This document shows positions 1 through 8,807 of a DNA stretch of 64,000 bases, in pieces. The DNA comes from JAMBLL01 sp964460075 (GTDB taxonomy: Bacteria; Actinomycetota; Acidimicrobiia; Spongiisociales; UBA5794). How positions within the stretch are numbered: position 1 is the stretch's first letter; each line of letters opens with the position of its first letter. Made by a program: the position numbers and the translations under genes. The stretch spans positions 16,874 through 80,873 of the forward strand of contig CAYWPC010000010.1 in assembly GCA_964460075.1 (NCBI GenBank), written 5' to 3'. Below the pieces are notes generated by a model. It saw nothing but the letters and a program-made list of their open reading frames with translations. It did not search any database and had not been told where the DNA came from.

Positions 1-690
1 CAACAGGCCCTTGCACGGCTTCAAGGCGTGTACGCCCGGACCACGAGAGCGTCTTTCAAAGGCATCCTCGCACATCGAATCTTTGCTCACCATCTCGAAG
101 AAGGGCCAATCGATCAGCACGACTTCGAGCAGGTATGTCGGCGAGAGGCCGGTGCACATCTCGGTGAGATGATGGCTTCGCTTGGCATGAAACCGTCCGA
201 GTTTCGGGTAATGGTTGGCGAGATCGCCGAGTTGTACGAGCGATTCAATGCCGTGCCGATGGATGGATTCGTCGAGGCGGAGAAGTCGATGGAAGCCGAG
301 CCGGTGGCGGGTGTACGTTTGCGTGGGAGGGTGGACGCAGTGTTCAACGACGCAGGGTCTGTGCGCATCGTCGACTGGAAGACGGGTTCGAACATTGGAG
401 GTGCAGAGCCCCAGCTCGACTTCTACGCGATGATGTGGAACGAGGCGTTTGGATCGCCGCCGCAGTCGCTCGAGGCCTTGTCGATCAGAACGGGCGAGAA
501 GATCGTCACGAGGCCAAGCAATGACGACATCGAGCGCGTTCAGCGCGATGTCGCATTGATGATTGCCGAGCTTCGATCGGCAATCAAGGAACATCGTGAA
601 CTGCCTCGAAGGGCAGGGCCTCTCTGTTCGTGGTGCCCGCTGCTCGACGACTGCTCAGAGGGATCAGCTGCTGTGTCAATCTTGACATAG
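1..690 (+). CDS. PD-(D/E)XK (RecB/Cas4-like) nuclease, 5' end outside window
   Basis: The frame is already open at base 1, so only the C-terminal 229 codons are visible; a GTG at 28 is an internal candidate but leaves no N-terminal domain. The visible part has a GILAHR motif, the RGRVDAVF strand with the metal-binding Asp, and VDWKTG, the core of the PD-(D/E)XK nuclease fold. The end carries CSWCPLLDDC, a Cys cluster as in Fe-S nucleases of the Cas4/AddB type. Inference: this is the nuclease end of a RecB-like helicase-nuclease or a stand-alone RecB-family exonuclease; the missing 5' part decides. The gene ends about 95 bases before mca. Confidence 0.8.
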   Translation, partial: QQALARLQGVYARTTRASFKGILAHRIFAHHLEEGPIDQHDFEQVCRREAGAHLGEMMASLGMKPSEFRVMVGEIAELYERFNAVPMDGFVEAEKSMEAEPVAGVRLRGRVDAVFNDAGSVRIVDWKTGSNIGGAEPQLDFYAMMWNEAFGSPPQSLEALSIRTGEKIVTRPSNDDIERVQRDVALMIAELRSAIKEHRELPRRAGPLCSWCPLLDDCSEGSAAVSILT

Positions 691-784
691 ATCGCCACCT
701 GAGGTTGCGTGGCACGACGCTCTTGGTGGTGTGCACCTTCAGCTGGCGCACAGTACGACCCGTACGTGCGCCATACTCGCCGTC

Positions 785-1636
785 ATGCCCCACACGATCC
801 TCGCCCTCCACGCGCATCCAGACGATGAGTCCTCGAAGGGCGCAGGCACGGTCGCCCGCCTGGTCGACGAGGGTGTTCGGGCTGTGCTCGTCACGGCCAC
901 GGGTGGAGAAGCTGGTGACATCCTCAACGCCGCAATGGATCATCCAAACATTGCGAGCAGGCTCCCTGAGATACGCACGCGCGAACTGATGGAGGCAGCC
1001 AAGACCATCGGATACGACGAGGTCGTCATGCTGGGATACCGCGACTCTGGCATGCCCGATTCGGCAGACAACAGGCGACCGGACGCTTTCTGCAATCAAA
1101 GCCTCGAATCCGTTCTCGGCAAAGTGGTCGAAGTCATCCGCCGCGAGAAGCCGGCAGTGGTTCTGGGGTATGACTCCCACGAGTTCTACCCGCACCCCGA
1201 TCATCTCCGCATCCATGAGCTCACGCTGGAATTGGTTGCAGCAGCGGCAAGTCCTGACCGCTATCGCGAGGCGGGGGATCCGTGGCAGATCGAAAAGCTG
1301 TATGCCCCTGTGTTCTCAGGCGAACGGATTCGGGCACTGCACGAGGCGATGATTGAGAGGACAGGTGAGTCACCGTTCGGAGCGTGGCTCGAACGTGTTG
1401 CCGATTACAACGTCCCTGAGAGAAGGCTCATGCGATTCGACGTGACGGGATACACCGAGACGGCAAGAGACGCACTGCGTTCCCACCGCACGCAGGTCGA
1501 CCCTGACGGGTTCTGGTTCGCGGTTCCGACCGAGGTCGTAGAAGTCGTGTATCCATGGGAGGACTTCGAGGTGCTCTATACGAGAGGCGTATGGGATCCC
1601 CTTGAAACCCACCTGTTCTCCGGTCTAGAAGCGTGA
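785..1636 (+). CDS. mca: Mycothiol S-conjugate amidase (PIG-L/LmbE deacetylase family)
   Basis: Zinc-dependent amidase of the PIG-L family. Mca homologues cleave mycothiol S-conjugates to a mercapturic acid and GlcN-inositol during detoxification. The 283-residue product has the N-terminal AHPDDE motif (H11, D14) and the third metal ligand in HPDH (H140), at the spacing seen in mycobacterial Mca (about 288 aa). The ATG at 785 is chosen because it puts the metal motif at the usual distance from the N-terminus; an in-frame ATG at 731 would add 18 unlikely residues. The related deacetylase MshB is the main alternative, but the length and the long C-terminal part after HPDH favour Mca. Acts in the cytoplasm and implies mycothiol in this organism. 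Confidence 0.85.
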   Translation: MPHTILALHAHPDDESSKGAGTVARLVDEGVRAVLVTATGGEAGDILNAAMDHPNIASRLPEIRTRELMEAAKTIGYDEVVMLGYRDSGMPDSADNRRPDAFCNQSLESVLGKVVEVIRREKPAVVLGYDSHEFYPHPDHLRIHELTLELVAAAASPDRYREAGDPWQIEKLYAPVFSGERIRALHEAMIERTGESPFGAWLERVADYNVPERRLMRFDVTGYTETARDALRSHRTQVDPDGFWFAVPTEVVEVVYPWEDFEVLYTRGVWDPLETHLFSGLEA

Positions 1637-1676
1637 ATCAGACCCGCAACGACCAAGATCTGCTGGAATCTCTGTA

Positions 1677-2972
1677 GTGGATTCCGTACATGCCCTTCGT
1701 CACGCGTTTCATGAGGTGCCTGACGTTCTGCTGAACAGCGACTGTCAGGCGGTCCTGAGGGATGCGCTGGTATCGCTCGACGTGATCGATGACGGGATAA
1801 GTGGCGACGCACTCGTGGTGTTCGTCGGTCCGTCCGGTTCCGGGCGCTCCTTCGTGTTCAATAGGTTCGTCGGCATGGCCGCCTCAGCTGAGGGGCTCAT
1901 CCGGCCCACGACGTTGCAGCCGGTTGTGTCTGGGTCCCGGCCGCACACCCTCAGAGACTTCGATGGCCGTTTCGTCGTTGCACCTGATGCGCCGTCTGGC
2001 CTCGTCTGCATTGACACGCCGAGTTGGGAACACCAGCCGGAAGGTGTCATGTCAGCCCTTGTACATGCTGACCGTGTGGTTGTTGTCGTGTCTCCCGGCC
2101 GGTACGCGGACGCGTCGGTTGCTTCCCTCTGGAGCGAAGTATCAGACCGCGACGCCCTCGTGGTCCTCAATCGCGCTCCCGTGGACTCGATGGATCTGGC
2201 GAACCTCGTCACCTCGGTGCGCGCAGTGTTCAACGTAGAGCCGCTCGTCGTCCCTGAGGGAGCCACCGACGGAGCGCATCTTCGAGACGAGCTGGCTGCT
2301 GGTGTAGCAGCCAATCCGGAGAGATCCTCAAAAGCGATCATGGCTCGGTCCGCAATATCAGCTGCGCGCTATATTGCCGGCGCTGTCACGAAGGGTGGAG
2401 GGGAGATCGGTGTGGTGCGCGACGCCGTTGGTCGCATGGTCGGCATTGACAGGGCAATGGCGGGTCTTTCGGTCCACGACACATGGGTTGCAACTCGCCA
2501 AGCCCTTCTTGACAAGGTGGCCAAGCACATTCGTGACAGCGACAACGATGTCGTAGCGACCTGCGCGTCGCCGTTTGCTCGACAGATCCTGGAGCGTCTC
2601 GGACCATGGGACGACTCGGCGTTGCGTCACGACCTCGATGTGTGGCGGGATCGCTGCAGCGTCCACCATTGTGAGGCCGCATCGATCAGATGGCGTCGTG
2701 GGTCAGCGGAGCAACTCATCGACCACCTCAGCTGGAAGTCGGCGATCAACGGTGACGTGGTCCTTCCGAGGCGATACCTTCGGACAATGGGGAAGCACAG
2801 GCTTGGCGTAGTGACGTCTGCCCGCGATGACCTCCTCGGCGTCGTCTCAGGGTTCGTCGAGGGGCGTCGTGTTGCATGGCTCGACACGTTGACAGAGATT
2901 GGTCAATATCAGCCGGGCGCCCTGCTCGCAGCCGCAGAGCTGCTGAATGTCGACTGGCAACTCGATGCCTGA
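1677..2972 (+). CDS. P-loop GTPase with degenerate Walker A, first of a pair
   Basis: A 431-residue GTPase-like protein with GTG start. The P-loop is GPSGSGRS (residues 51-58): the Lys that contacts phosphates is replaced by Arg, so GTP hydrolysis may be weak or lost. A G3-like CIDTPSWE and a G4-like VLNRAP follow, then about 200 mostly helical residues. It overlaps the next GTPase, which has an intact P-loop, and that overlaps an MscS channel gene, so the three are probably co-translated. Such adjacent GTPase pairs (YfjP/dynamin-like) recur in actinobacteria. Inference: this is the regulatory partner of the second GTPase. Exact function unknown. Confidence 0.7.
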   Translation: MDSVHALRHAFHEVPDVLLNSDCQAVLRDALVSLDVIDDGISGDALVVFVGPSGSGRSFVFNRFVGMAASAEGLIRPTTLQPVVSGSRPHTLRDFDGRFVVAPDAPSGLVCIDTPSWEHQPEGVMSALVHADRVVVVVSPGRYADASVASLWSEVSDRDALVVLNRAPVDSMDLANLVTSVRAVFNVEPLVVPEGATDGAHLRDELAAGVAANPERSSKAIMARSAISAARYIAGAVTKGGGEIGVVRDAVGRMVGIDRAMAGLSVHDTWVATRQALLDKVAKHIRDSDNDVVATCASPFARQILERLGPWDDSALRHDLDVWRDRCSVHHCEAASIRWRRGSAEQLIDHLSWKSAINGDVVLPRRYLRTMGKHRLGVVTSARDDLLGVVSGFVEGRRVAWLDTLTEIGQYQPGALLAAAELLNVDWQLDA

Positions 2973-3870
2973 TCTGATCCAACTACTCGACCTGGCTGAT
3001 GTAGCCGTTGCTCGCTCGGAGGGCGTGCTCGATGGGGAGGACCGCCGCTCGATCGCGCACATCGCGAGACGTGTGCGACGTAGGACAGGGTTTCTCGGGG
3101 AGTACCTCGTCGTGGCGCTCGCCGGTGGGACTGGGTCGGGGAAGTCGTCTCTCCTCAACGCGCTGGTGTCGGCACAGGTCGTGGACGTTGGCGTCGTACG
3201 ACCGACAACGAGCGCTGCCGTTGCAGTCATTCCTCAAGATGGCGACGTTGATCTCAGCGCGCTGATTGCAGATCTCTCCATCGAGAAGGTCGTGCGCTCC
3301 GAGCATGTCGCATCGACGGTGTTCGTGGACCTGCCAGACTTCGACAGCATCGAGGCAGCACACCGCCACATCGTTGAACGGGTGCTGCCAAGAGTCGACG
3401 CCGTGGTGTGGGTGTTTCACCCAGAGAAATACGCGGATCCCTCCGTGCATCGCGAGTTCCTGCAACAGCTCGTCGCGTACCGCGACCAGTTCATCTTCGT
3501 GTTGAACCACCGAGATCGTCTTGGCTCGCACGCTGCCACTGTTGCGACGAGCCTCAAAGTTCTCCTCGAGCGGGATGGGTACCTTGGAGCTGAGGTGGTG
3601 TGCACAGTCGCGTCCGGATCGCTCGATGTCGCCCATCTCGAGGATGCGCTCAGCGGCCGCTTCGATCTGAAGGCGACGGCGCTGACGAAAGCAGCCTTGG
3701 ACCTTCGCTCTGTGGCGCAGGATGCATGGAAGGCCTGCAGAGAGGCTGTCCGATGCGCGGTCGATGACGAAGCGGCAGACCGTGCTGCGCTTACAGCCGC
3801 CACGTTCGTATCGTTGGGCGTCGAGGCGTACGCATTTCATCAGTCGATAGCGAGGGATCATCGTGGGTGA
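2947..3870 (+). CDS. YfjP/dynamin-like GTPase, second of a pair
   Basis: A 307-residue GTPase (301 if translation begins at the ATG at 2965, which fits the family better as the six residues before it look unconserved). It has intact GGTGSGKS (P-loop), a switch Thr in RPTTSA, a G3-like VDLPDFDS and a G4-like NHRDR. It lacks the long C-terminal membrane-binding helices found in many bacterial dynamin-like proteins, so membrane contact may come from a partner. The start overlaps the upstream GTPase and the stop overlaps the mscS-type start by 8 bases, a typical translational coupling. Inference: a heterodimeric GTPase acting on the membrane or the channel. Confidence 0.72.
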   Translation: MSTGNSMPDLIQLLDLADVAVARSEGVLDGEDRRSIAHIARRVRRRTGFLGEYLVVALAGGTGSGKSSLLNALVSAQVVDVGVVRPTTSAAVAVIPQDGDVDLSALIADLSIEKVVRSEHVASTVFVDLPDFDSIEAAHRHIVERVLPRVDAVVWVFHPEKYADPSVHREFLQQLVAYRDQFIFVLNHRDRLGSHAATVATSLKVLLERDGYLGAEVVCTVASGSLDVAHLEDALSGRFDLKATALTKAALDLRSVAQDAWKACREAVRCAVDDEAADRAALTAATFVSLGVEAYAFHQSIARDHRG

Positions 3871-4759
3871 AGCGATCAGTAACTTCCTATCTGAAATATG
3901 GAACGACAAGGGTTCCGAGATGGCCGTCACGCTCGGCACGATCATTGGCGCCATCATTCTCCTTGCGATCGTTCGAAGGTTCCTCGACCGCTGGAACGCA
4001 CGAATCGACGCCAAACTGACCTCATCGGAAGCTCAGGCTGACAGAGAGCGTGGGCAACGGCTCGCCACGCTCACCGACGTCGTCAAGATCATCGCCAGCA
4101 TCATCGTGTGGTTTGTCGTGGTGCTCACGATCATGGGCATCTGGGGGATGCCGATGTCACCCCTGATCGCCATAGGTACGACCGTCGGCCTCGCTGTTGG
4201 TTTCGGGGCCCAGGACCTCGTGCGAGATGTGATCGCCGGGTTCTTGATACTGCTCGAGAACCAGTACTCGATCGGCGATGTGGTGACGATCGCCGAGGTC
4301 TCTGGAACGGTCGAATCGATCAAGCTGCGCACGACGGTGCTCCGAGATCTCGAAGGCAACGTCCACCATGTACCGAATGGGCAGATCCAGGTTGCTTCGA
4401 ACAGGACGCCCGACTTCGCCAGATACGTGGCCGACATCCCCGTCTCGTACGATACGGATATTGATCACGCAATGGAAGTGATGCTCGACGAAGCCAAAAC
4501 ATTGGCGGAAGATCCGAAGTGGCGCAAGAAGTTCCTGAAGGAGCCAGAGATGTTCGGCGTCAACGAGCTCGCTGACTCGTCTGTGGTGATTCGTCTCGTG
4601 ATGACGCTCGCACCTGAGGAGCGGTGGGCCGTCAAACGTGAGTTCCTCAAGCGTGTGAAGTCGAGACTCGACGACGAGGGCATCGAGATCCCGTTCGGGT
4701 ATCTGAACGTGATTGTGCAGTCACCTGCAAGCGAAATCAGTCAGGCCAAGGCCGACTAG
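3863..4759 (+). CDS. MscS-family small-conductance mechanosensitive channel
   Basis: A 298-residue membrane protein with GTG start. An N-terminal transmembrane segment lies at about residues 20-42 and another at 72-95; the glycine/alanine-rich pore helix follows (GTTVGLAVGFGAQDLVRD) and runs into the MscS beta domain with IGDVVTIAEVSGTVESI and the VPNGQI signature, then an alpha/beta C-terminal domain. The channel opens on membrane tension to release solutes under hypo-osmotic shock. The gene overlaps the upstream GTPase by 8 bases; an operon of two GTPases and a tension-gated channel is an uncommon arrangement. Confidence 0.88.
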   Translation: MGEAISNFLSEIWNDKGSEMAVTLGTIIGAIILLAIVRRFLDRWNARIDAKLTSSEAQADRERGQRLATLTDVVKIIASIIVWFVVVLTIMGIWGMPMSPLIAIGTTVGLAVGFGAQDLVRDVIAGFLILLENQYSIGDVVTIAEVSGTVESIKLRTTVLRDLEGNVHHVPNGQIQVASNRTPDFARYVADIPVSYDTDIDHAMEVMLDEAKTLAEDPKWRKKFLKEPEMFGVNELADSSVVIRLVMTLAPEERWAVKREFLKRVKSRLDDEGIEIPFGYLNVIVQSPASEISQAKAD

Positions 4760-4760
4760 G

Positions 4761-5684
4761 TCAGCTTCGCCCGGGTCTTAGCACCAAGATGGCGTCGTCA
4801 TGTGGCACCACCTCGAGGTGGTACGCGTAGCCGAGGAGCTCCCCGTCAGCCTGGAACGGGGTCTTCGGCTCTGCGTCCACAACGAGATGTTCATAGTCGG
4901 TCCACAGATGGGTGCCCGTCGCTTCACGGTGCCTCCTACGAAGAACCGCTCGACCGAAGATCTCGGCTGCCTTCCTCACGCCAAGATTGTTGGCCGCAAG
5001 CGTCGCGATGCCGACCGGCGGATCCGGTGTGAGGTGCAGGGGTACTCGGCCGAAGTAGGTGTACGGGTTGTGTACCTGGGTCATCGCGACCACGGCATCG
5101 AAACGTTCTCCGTCACATTCGATGCGCAGATTCGGTATCTCGGTTCGCCAACTCGACACAAGGCGTGTCATCGCGGTAGTGGCGTAGTGCACGCCTCCGA
5201 AGCGCGACTTGGCGAATGGTCGTGCCTCGGCGATCTTGACGATGTCTGCGTCGAATCCCATGCCGAGGGAGAACGTTGCGTATCGCCTGATGAGCCCGTG
5301 GTCCGTCTCGGCCTCGACGCGGACCATCCTCGTCGGCGTCGGGACCAACGTTGCTGCTACATCCGCGGCGACTCGCGGCTTCATCGGAACGCCGAGTATT
5401 CGTGCGAGGACGTTCGTCGTCCCTGCAGGTATGAGACCGAGTGCGGTTCGCGACCCAACGAGTGCGTTCGCGACGTGGTGTGCAACGCCGTCGCCTCCCA
5501 TGGCGAACACGATGTCAATCTCAGAGGCCGCAGCTTCCCGTGTGGTGACGCCTGTTTGAAGTGCAGAGACAGGCCACGCCGTGGTGAGGTCAAAATCCGA
5601 CTTGAGGGAGGCAACAACCTGGCGATAGAGGCCGCCGGTGAACTGCGACGCGGAAGGATTCGCGATCAGAAGGGCCGTCGGCAT
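4761..5684 (-). CDS. Diacylglycerol kinase-like lipid kinase (YegS/BmrU family)
   Basis: A 307-residue protein with the DAGK catalytic domain: IANPSA near the N-terminus, FAMGGDGV (GGDG 63-66) for ATP binding, and LIPAGTTNVLAR. The C-terminal domain contains LGMGFDAD and ends with a beta-rich part including QADGELLG, as in YegS/DgkB-type enzymes. Family members phosphorylate diacylglycerol or related lipids at the cytoplasmic membrane face, feeding phospholipid turnover; sphingosine or multidrug-linked substrates are known in relatives, so the substrate here is not fixed. It converges with the mscS-type gene, with 1 base between stops. Confidence 0.85.
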   Translation of the reverse strand: MPTALLIANPSASQFTGGLYRQVVASLKSDFDLTTAWPVSALQTGVTTREAAASEIDIVFAMGGDGVAHHVANALVGSRTALGLIPAGTTNVLARILGVPMKPRVAADVAATLVPTPTRMVRVEAETDHGLIRRYATFSLGMGFDADIVKIAEARPFAKSRFGGVHYATTAMTRLVSSWRTEIPNLRIECDGERFDAVVAMTQVHNPYTYFGRVPLHLTPDPPVGIATLAANNLGVRKAAEIFGRAVLRRRHREATGTHLWTDYEHLVVDAEPKTPFQADGELLGYAYHLEVVPHDDAILVLRPGRS

Positions 5685-5729
5685 GGTGTAAGCCTACGCA
5701 CCAGATCGTCCCCAACCTGCGTCGGGATG

Positions 5730-6098
5730 TCAGTTGGCGAGGAGTTTCTCCACCTGTACACGCAGGTCGAGCGGACGGAAGGGCTTCGTCATGAATGCAT
5801 CGGCTCCACCCTTTGCCGCACGATCAGCCATTTCAGGCTGTGCGTGTGCCGTGAGAACCAGAACTTTGAGGTCTGCGGTGTCTGGTTCGGAGCGAAGTTG
5901 GCGCAGGACTTCCCAGCCGTCGAGGCCTGGGAGACCGATGTCGAGTACCACGGCATCAGGACGCTCTGCGCGTATCGCCTCAAGACCTGCCGTGCCGTCG
6001 ACCGCCGAGGTCACGTCGATGCCGAGGACACGAAGGCACACTTCAATCAGCCTTCTGACCGACGCCGAGTCTTCAATGACGAGTACTTGCTGTTGCAC
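5730..6098 (-). CDS. Stand-alone response-regulator receiver protein
   Basis: A 122-residue single-domain receiver. The acidic pocket (E9, D10), phospho-acceptor D53 in VVLDIGLPGLDG, T83 in VLTAHA and K105 in MTKPF are all in place, so it should be phosphorylated. There is no output domain and no histidine kinase beside it; the only kinase in the window is the GAF kinase at about 42-43.7 kb, itself without a receiver partner. It lies 45 bases upstream of the lipid kinase on the same strand and is divergent from the P5C dehydrogenase gene. Confidence 0.9.
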   Translation of the reverse strand: MQQQVLVIEDSASVRRLIEVCLRVLGIDVTSAVDGTAGLEAIRAERPDAVVLDIGLPGLDGWEVLRQLRSEPDTADLKVLVLTAHAQPEMADRAAKGGADAFMTKPFRPLDLRVQVEKLLAN

Positions 6099-6224
6099 CT
6101 ATGGCTTATCGGCGCGTTTTTCGGTCGACTTCAGGGTTTCGTCATGAGATTCCCTTGCACGTTTTCGGTCACGCTCGCTCACGGCGTAGCCTTAGAAGCC
6201 AAGACGTCCGACCCAGGAGACATC

Positions 6225-7772
6225 GTGTTGAGCCCGTACCGAACACAGCCCTACACCGATTTCACTCAATCAGTCAACGCAGATCGATATCGCGAAGCCA
6301 TCGTCGATGTGGAGTCACAGCTGGGTGAGCGAGCGATGCTCGTGATCGCAGGCGAGCACATCGACACGGATGCATCCATCGAATCGCTGAACCCATCGGC
6401 ACCGAGCCAGATCGTTGGCACGTCGGCAGCGGCGACGATCGAGCATGTGGGACGAGCGATCGATGCCGCCTGGGATGCTTTCGGTGACTGGTCGAGGCGG
6501 CCGGCGAGCGAGCGAGCCGCACTCATCCACCGGGTTGGTGACGTGATCGCTGAGCGAACGCTGGAATTCGCGGCCTGGCAGACATTCGAGGCGGGGAAGA
6601 ACTGGGCAGAGGCCGAGGCGGATGTTGCTGAAGCGATCGATTTCTGCAGGTACTACGCACACCAGGCTCTGCGACTCGACGAGCCTGTCGAGGTGTACAC
6701 CTATCCAGGCGAATCGAACGAGTCATGGCTCCAACCGATCGGTGTAGGCATTGCCATTCCACCGTGGAACTTCCCGCTCGCGATATTGGTCGGTATGGCT
6801 GTCGGGCCTGTCGCAGCGGGAAACACGGTTGTACTCAAGCCGGCATCAAACACACCGCTCATCGGCTGGGAGTTCATGAAGGTCCTCGAAGAGGCCGGTC
6901 TACCTCCAGGAGTGGTGAACTATCTTCCCGGCTCCGGCGGGGTCATCGGAGATGCGTTGGTGGATCACCCGCGCACACGATTCGTCAACTTCACCGGCTC
7001 CAAGGAAGTAGGGCTCCGGATAGCTGAGCGCTCCGCAAAGGTCCACGATGGCCAGCGGTGGCTCAAGCGCGCATACATGGAGATGGGTGGCAAAGACGGC
7101 CTCATCGTCGACGACACGTGTGACCTCGACGCCGCAGCTGTCGACGCCGTTCGCTCCGCATTTGGGTTCCAGGGGCAGAAGTGCTCGGCGTGCTCTCGGT
7201 TGATCGTGTTGGACTCGGTCCATGATGAGCTCCTCGACAAGGTCGTGAACATCACCTCAGAGCTGGTTGTCGGTCCAGCGGTCGAGAACCACCCGGTTGG
7301 TCCGGTTATCTCTGCCGCACAGCACGCCTCGATCCTTGCCGAGATCGCTGCAGGCATCGATGAGGCCTCCCTCGTCGTGGGTGGTCACGCGATTGATAGA
7401 GATGGCGGCTACTACATCGAACCGACAATCTTCGACGGTGTCGATCCGAACGCTCGCCTCGCCCAGCACGAGATCTTCGGGCCCGTGCTGTCGGTCATCA
7501 CGGTCAAGGACTTCGACGAAGCGATGGACGTTGCCAACGGCACCGAGTTCGGCCTCACCGGTGGCCTGTACTCCAACGACGAGCAACGACTCGAGCGGGC
7601 AAAGCAAGATTTCCATGCCGGAAACCTATATCTCAACCGAAAAATCACCGGAGCACTCGTCGGCATCCAGCCCTTTGGCGGATTCAACATGTCTGGGAGC
7701 AACGCCAAGGCAGGCGGTCCGGACTATCTGCGGTTGTTCATGGAGATGAAAAGCGTCAGTCGCCGATTGTGA
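6225..7772 (+). CDS. pruA: 1-pyrroline-5-carboxylate dehydrogenase
   Basis: NAD-dependent oxidation of glutamate-gamma-semialdehyde to glutamate, the second step of proline catabolism. The product is 515 residues, the same as Bacillus RocA. It has PWNFP (Rossmann entry), FTGSKEVG, the general-base Glu in MEMGGKD and the nucleophilic Cys in FQGQKCSACSR. The reading frame is open far upstream, across two genes on the other strand, but the start is set at GTG 6225: AGGAG at 6215-6219 precedes it by 5 bases and PYRTQPYTDF matches the family N-terminus. No proline dehydrogenase gene is visible nearby. Confidence 0.93.
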   Translation: MLSPYRTQPYTDFTQSVNADRYREAIVDVESQLGERAMLVIAGEHIDTDASIESLNPSAPSQIVGTSAAATIEHVGRAIDAAWDAFGDWSRRPASERAALIHRVGDVIAERTLEFAAWQTFEAGKNWAEAEADVAEAIDFCRYYAHQALRLDEPVEVYTYPGESNESWLQPIGVGIAIPPWNFPLAILVGMAVGPVAAGNTVVLKPASNTPLIGWEFMKVLEEAGLPPGVVNYLPGSGGVIGDALVDHPRTRFVNFTGSKEVGLRIAERSAKVHDGQRWLKRAYMEMGGKDGLIVDDTCDLDAAAVDAVRSAFGFQGQKCSACSRLIVLDSVHDELLDKVVNITSELVVGPAVENHPVGPVISAAQHASILAEIAAGIDEASLVVGGHAIDRDGGYYIEPTIFDGVDPNARLAQHEIFGPVLSVITVKDFDEAMDVANGTEFGLTGGLYSNDEQRLERAKQDFHAGNLYLNRKITGALVGIQPFGGFNMSGSNAKAGGPDYLRLFMEMKSVSRRL

Positions 7773-7782
7773 ACGCCGGGGC

Positions 7783-8721
7783 CTACCCGTCGACACCTGT
7801 ATAGGTGAACCAGATCACTGCGTTACCAAGCGTGTCAGACACGATGACCGTGTCACCCCCGTTCGACCACACCGGCGTGTCTGAGCACCAGTTGAGACTG
7901 TCGGGAGGTCCGCCGTCACAGCCTGTCACCACGGTCACTGAATCACCAGGCGACAGCATCACCCCGCTCGGGAACGTGAAACGGTTCGACGAACTTTCGT
8001 CGCGAAGCGTCCAACCGGACAGGGAGACACGACCGTAACCCTCGTTCACAATCGTCACGTACTCCTGATCGAGCGCGTCCTCGTCTGGACCTGGCGGGTC
8101 AAACTGGATGTCGGACACTCGCACGACAGGACGGTCCGCCTTGAGTGCCTCTTCGTCGCCGCAGACCAAGGTTCCCCACATACCCTTACCTGACTGGAAC
8201 GCTCTCGCCTCGAGGGCCTTGAGCATCGCCTCGTTCGGTCCACCGTTCTGGACAGCAACTGCGTTTCCCTCAGCCACCATCGTTGCGTTTATGAACTCGG
8301 GCCCATCTGCTGTCTCGAGGTACACATCGCGAAGCAGTCGCCCGAATTGGTCTGTGTCGTTCTCGCCGGAAACGAGGACGAGCTCCTTGCCGGAGAGGCG
8401 CGAGAGCATCAGTGCCGTGGCTTCAGAGCCCCAGCACTCCGTCCGCTCCGGGGCGTTGATACCCTCGAGCCGCACTTCGACAGTTGCTCCCTTGACGATC
8501 ATCGAGAGCGTGTCACCGTCTGTGACGGACACGACCGTGCCGACCTCCTGCTCTTCGGGTGGGGGGAGTGTCAGCGTTGTCGTGGAGACACCCGAGCCGT
8601 CAGGCAAGGTGGTTGCGGTGATCGTCGTCTCTGTGAACTCTGGCGGCAGCGGTCGCGTCGACGTACATGCTGCGGCCACGAGGGCTAAGGCCAATCCAAC
8701 GAGTACAACCGATTTGGACAT
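7783..8721 (-). CDS. Secreted thermonuclease-lamin tail domain lipoprotein
   Basis: A 312-residue exported protein. It starts MSKSVVLVGL and has a short hydrophobic segment ending in AAAC (C19), a probable lipoprotein signal, followed by a Ser/Thr/Pro-rich linker. Residues about 60-185 form a staphylococcal nuclease (SNase) domain with VTDGDTLSM, VRLEGINAPE and TDQFGRLLRDVY, which hold the calcium and active-site residues. Residues about 195-312 form a lamin-tail (LTD) beta sandwich, common in extracellular nucleases. The ATG at 8721 is preferred to one 20 codons upstream because it places the signal at the N-terminus. Likely role: degradation of extracellular DNA. It converges with the P5C dehydrogenase gene. 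Confidence 0.85.
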   Translation of the reverse strand: MSKSVVLVGLALALVAAACTSTRPLPPEFTETTITATTLPDGSGVSTTTLTLPPPEEQEVGTVVSVTDGDTLSMIVKGATVEVRLEGINAPERTECWGSEATALMLSRLSGKELVLVSGENDTDQFGRLLRDVYLETADGPEFINATMVAEGNAVAVQNGGPNEAMLKALEARAFQSGKGMWGTLVCGDEEALKADRPVVRVSDIQFDPPGPDEDALDQEYVTIVNEGYGRVSLSGWTLRDESSSNRFTFPSGVMLSPGDSVTVVTGCDGGPPDSLNWCSDTPVWSNGGDTVIVSDTLGNAVIWFTYTGVDG

Positions 8722-8807
8722 GCCTGAACGGTACAACGGGTTCTCAGAAACTCGTGGTTGTTCAGTCCTAGGATGCGTCACCTACGCGTATTCGGGAGGA
8801 TCTAGTC

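Noticed and set aside
2983..4014. 343-codon minus-strand frame
   Set aside because: Antisense to the second GTPase and the MscS start; Arg/His/Cys-rich composition typical of a shadow frame.
4800..6224. Very long plus-strand open frame continuing upstream of P5C dehydrogenase
   Set aside because: It lies opposite the lipid kinase and receiver genes, which have clear domains; the residues have no fold, and a ribosome site marks the real start at 6225.
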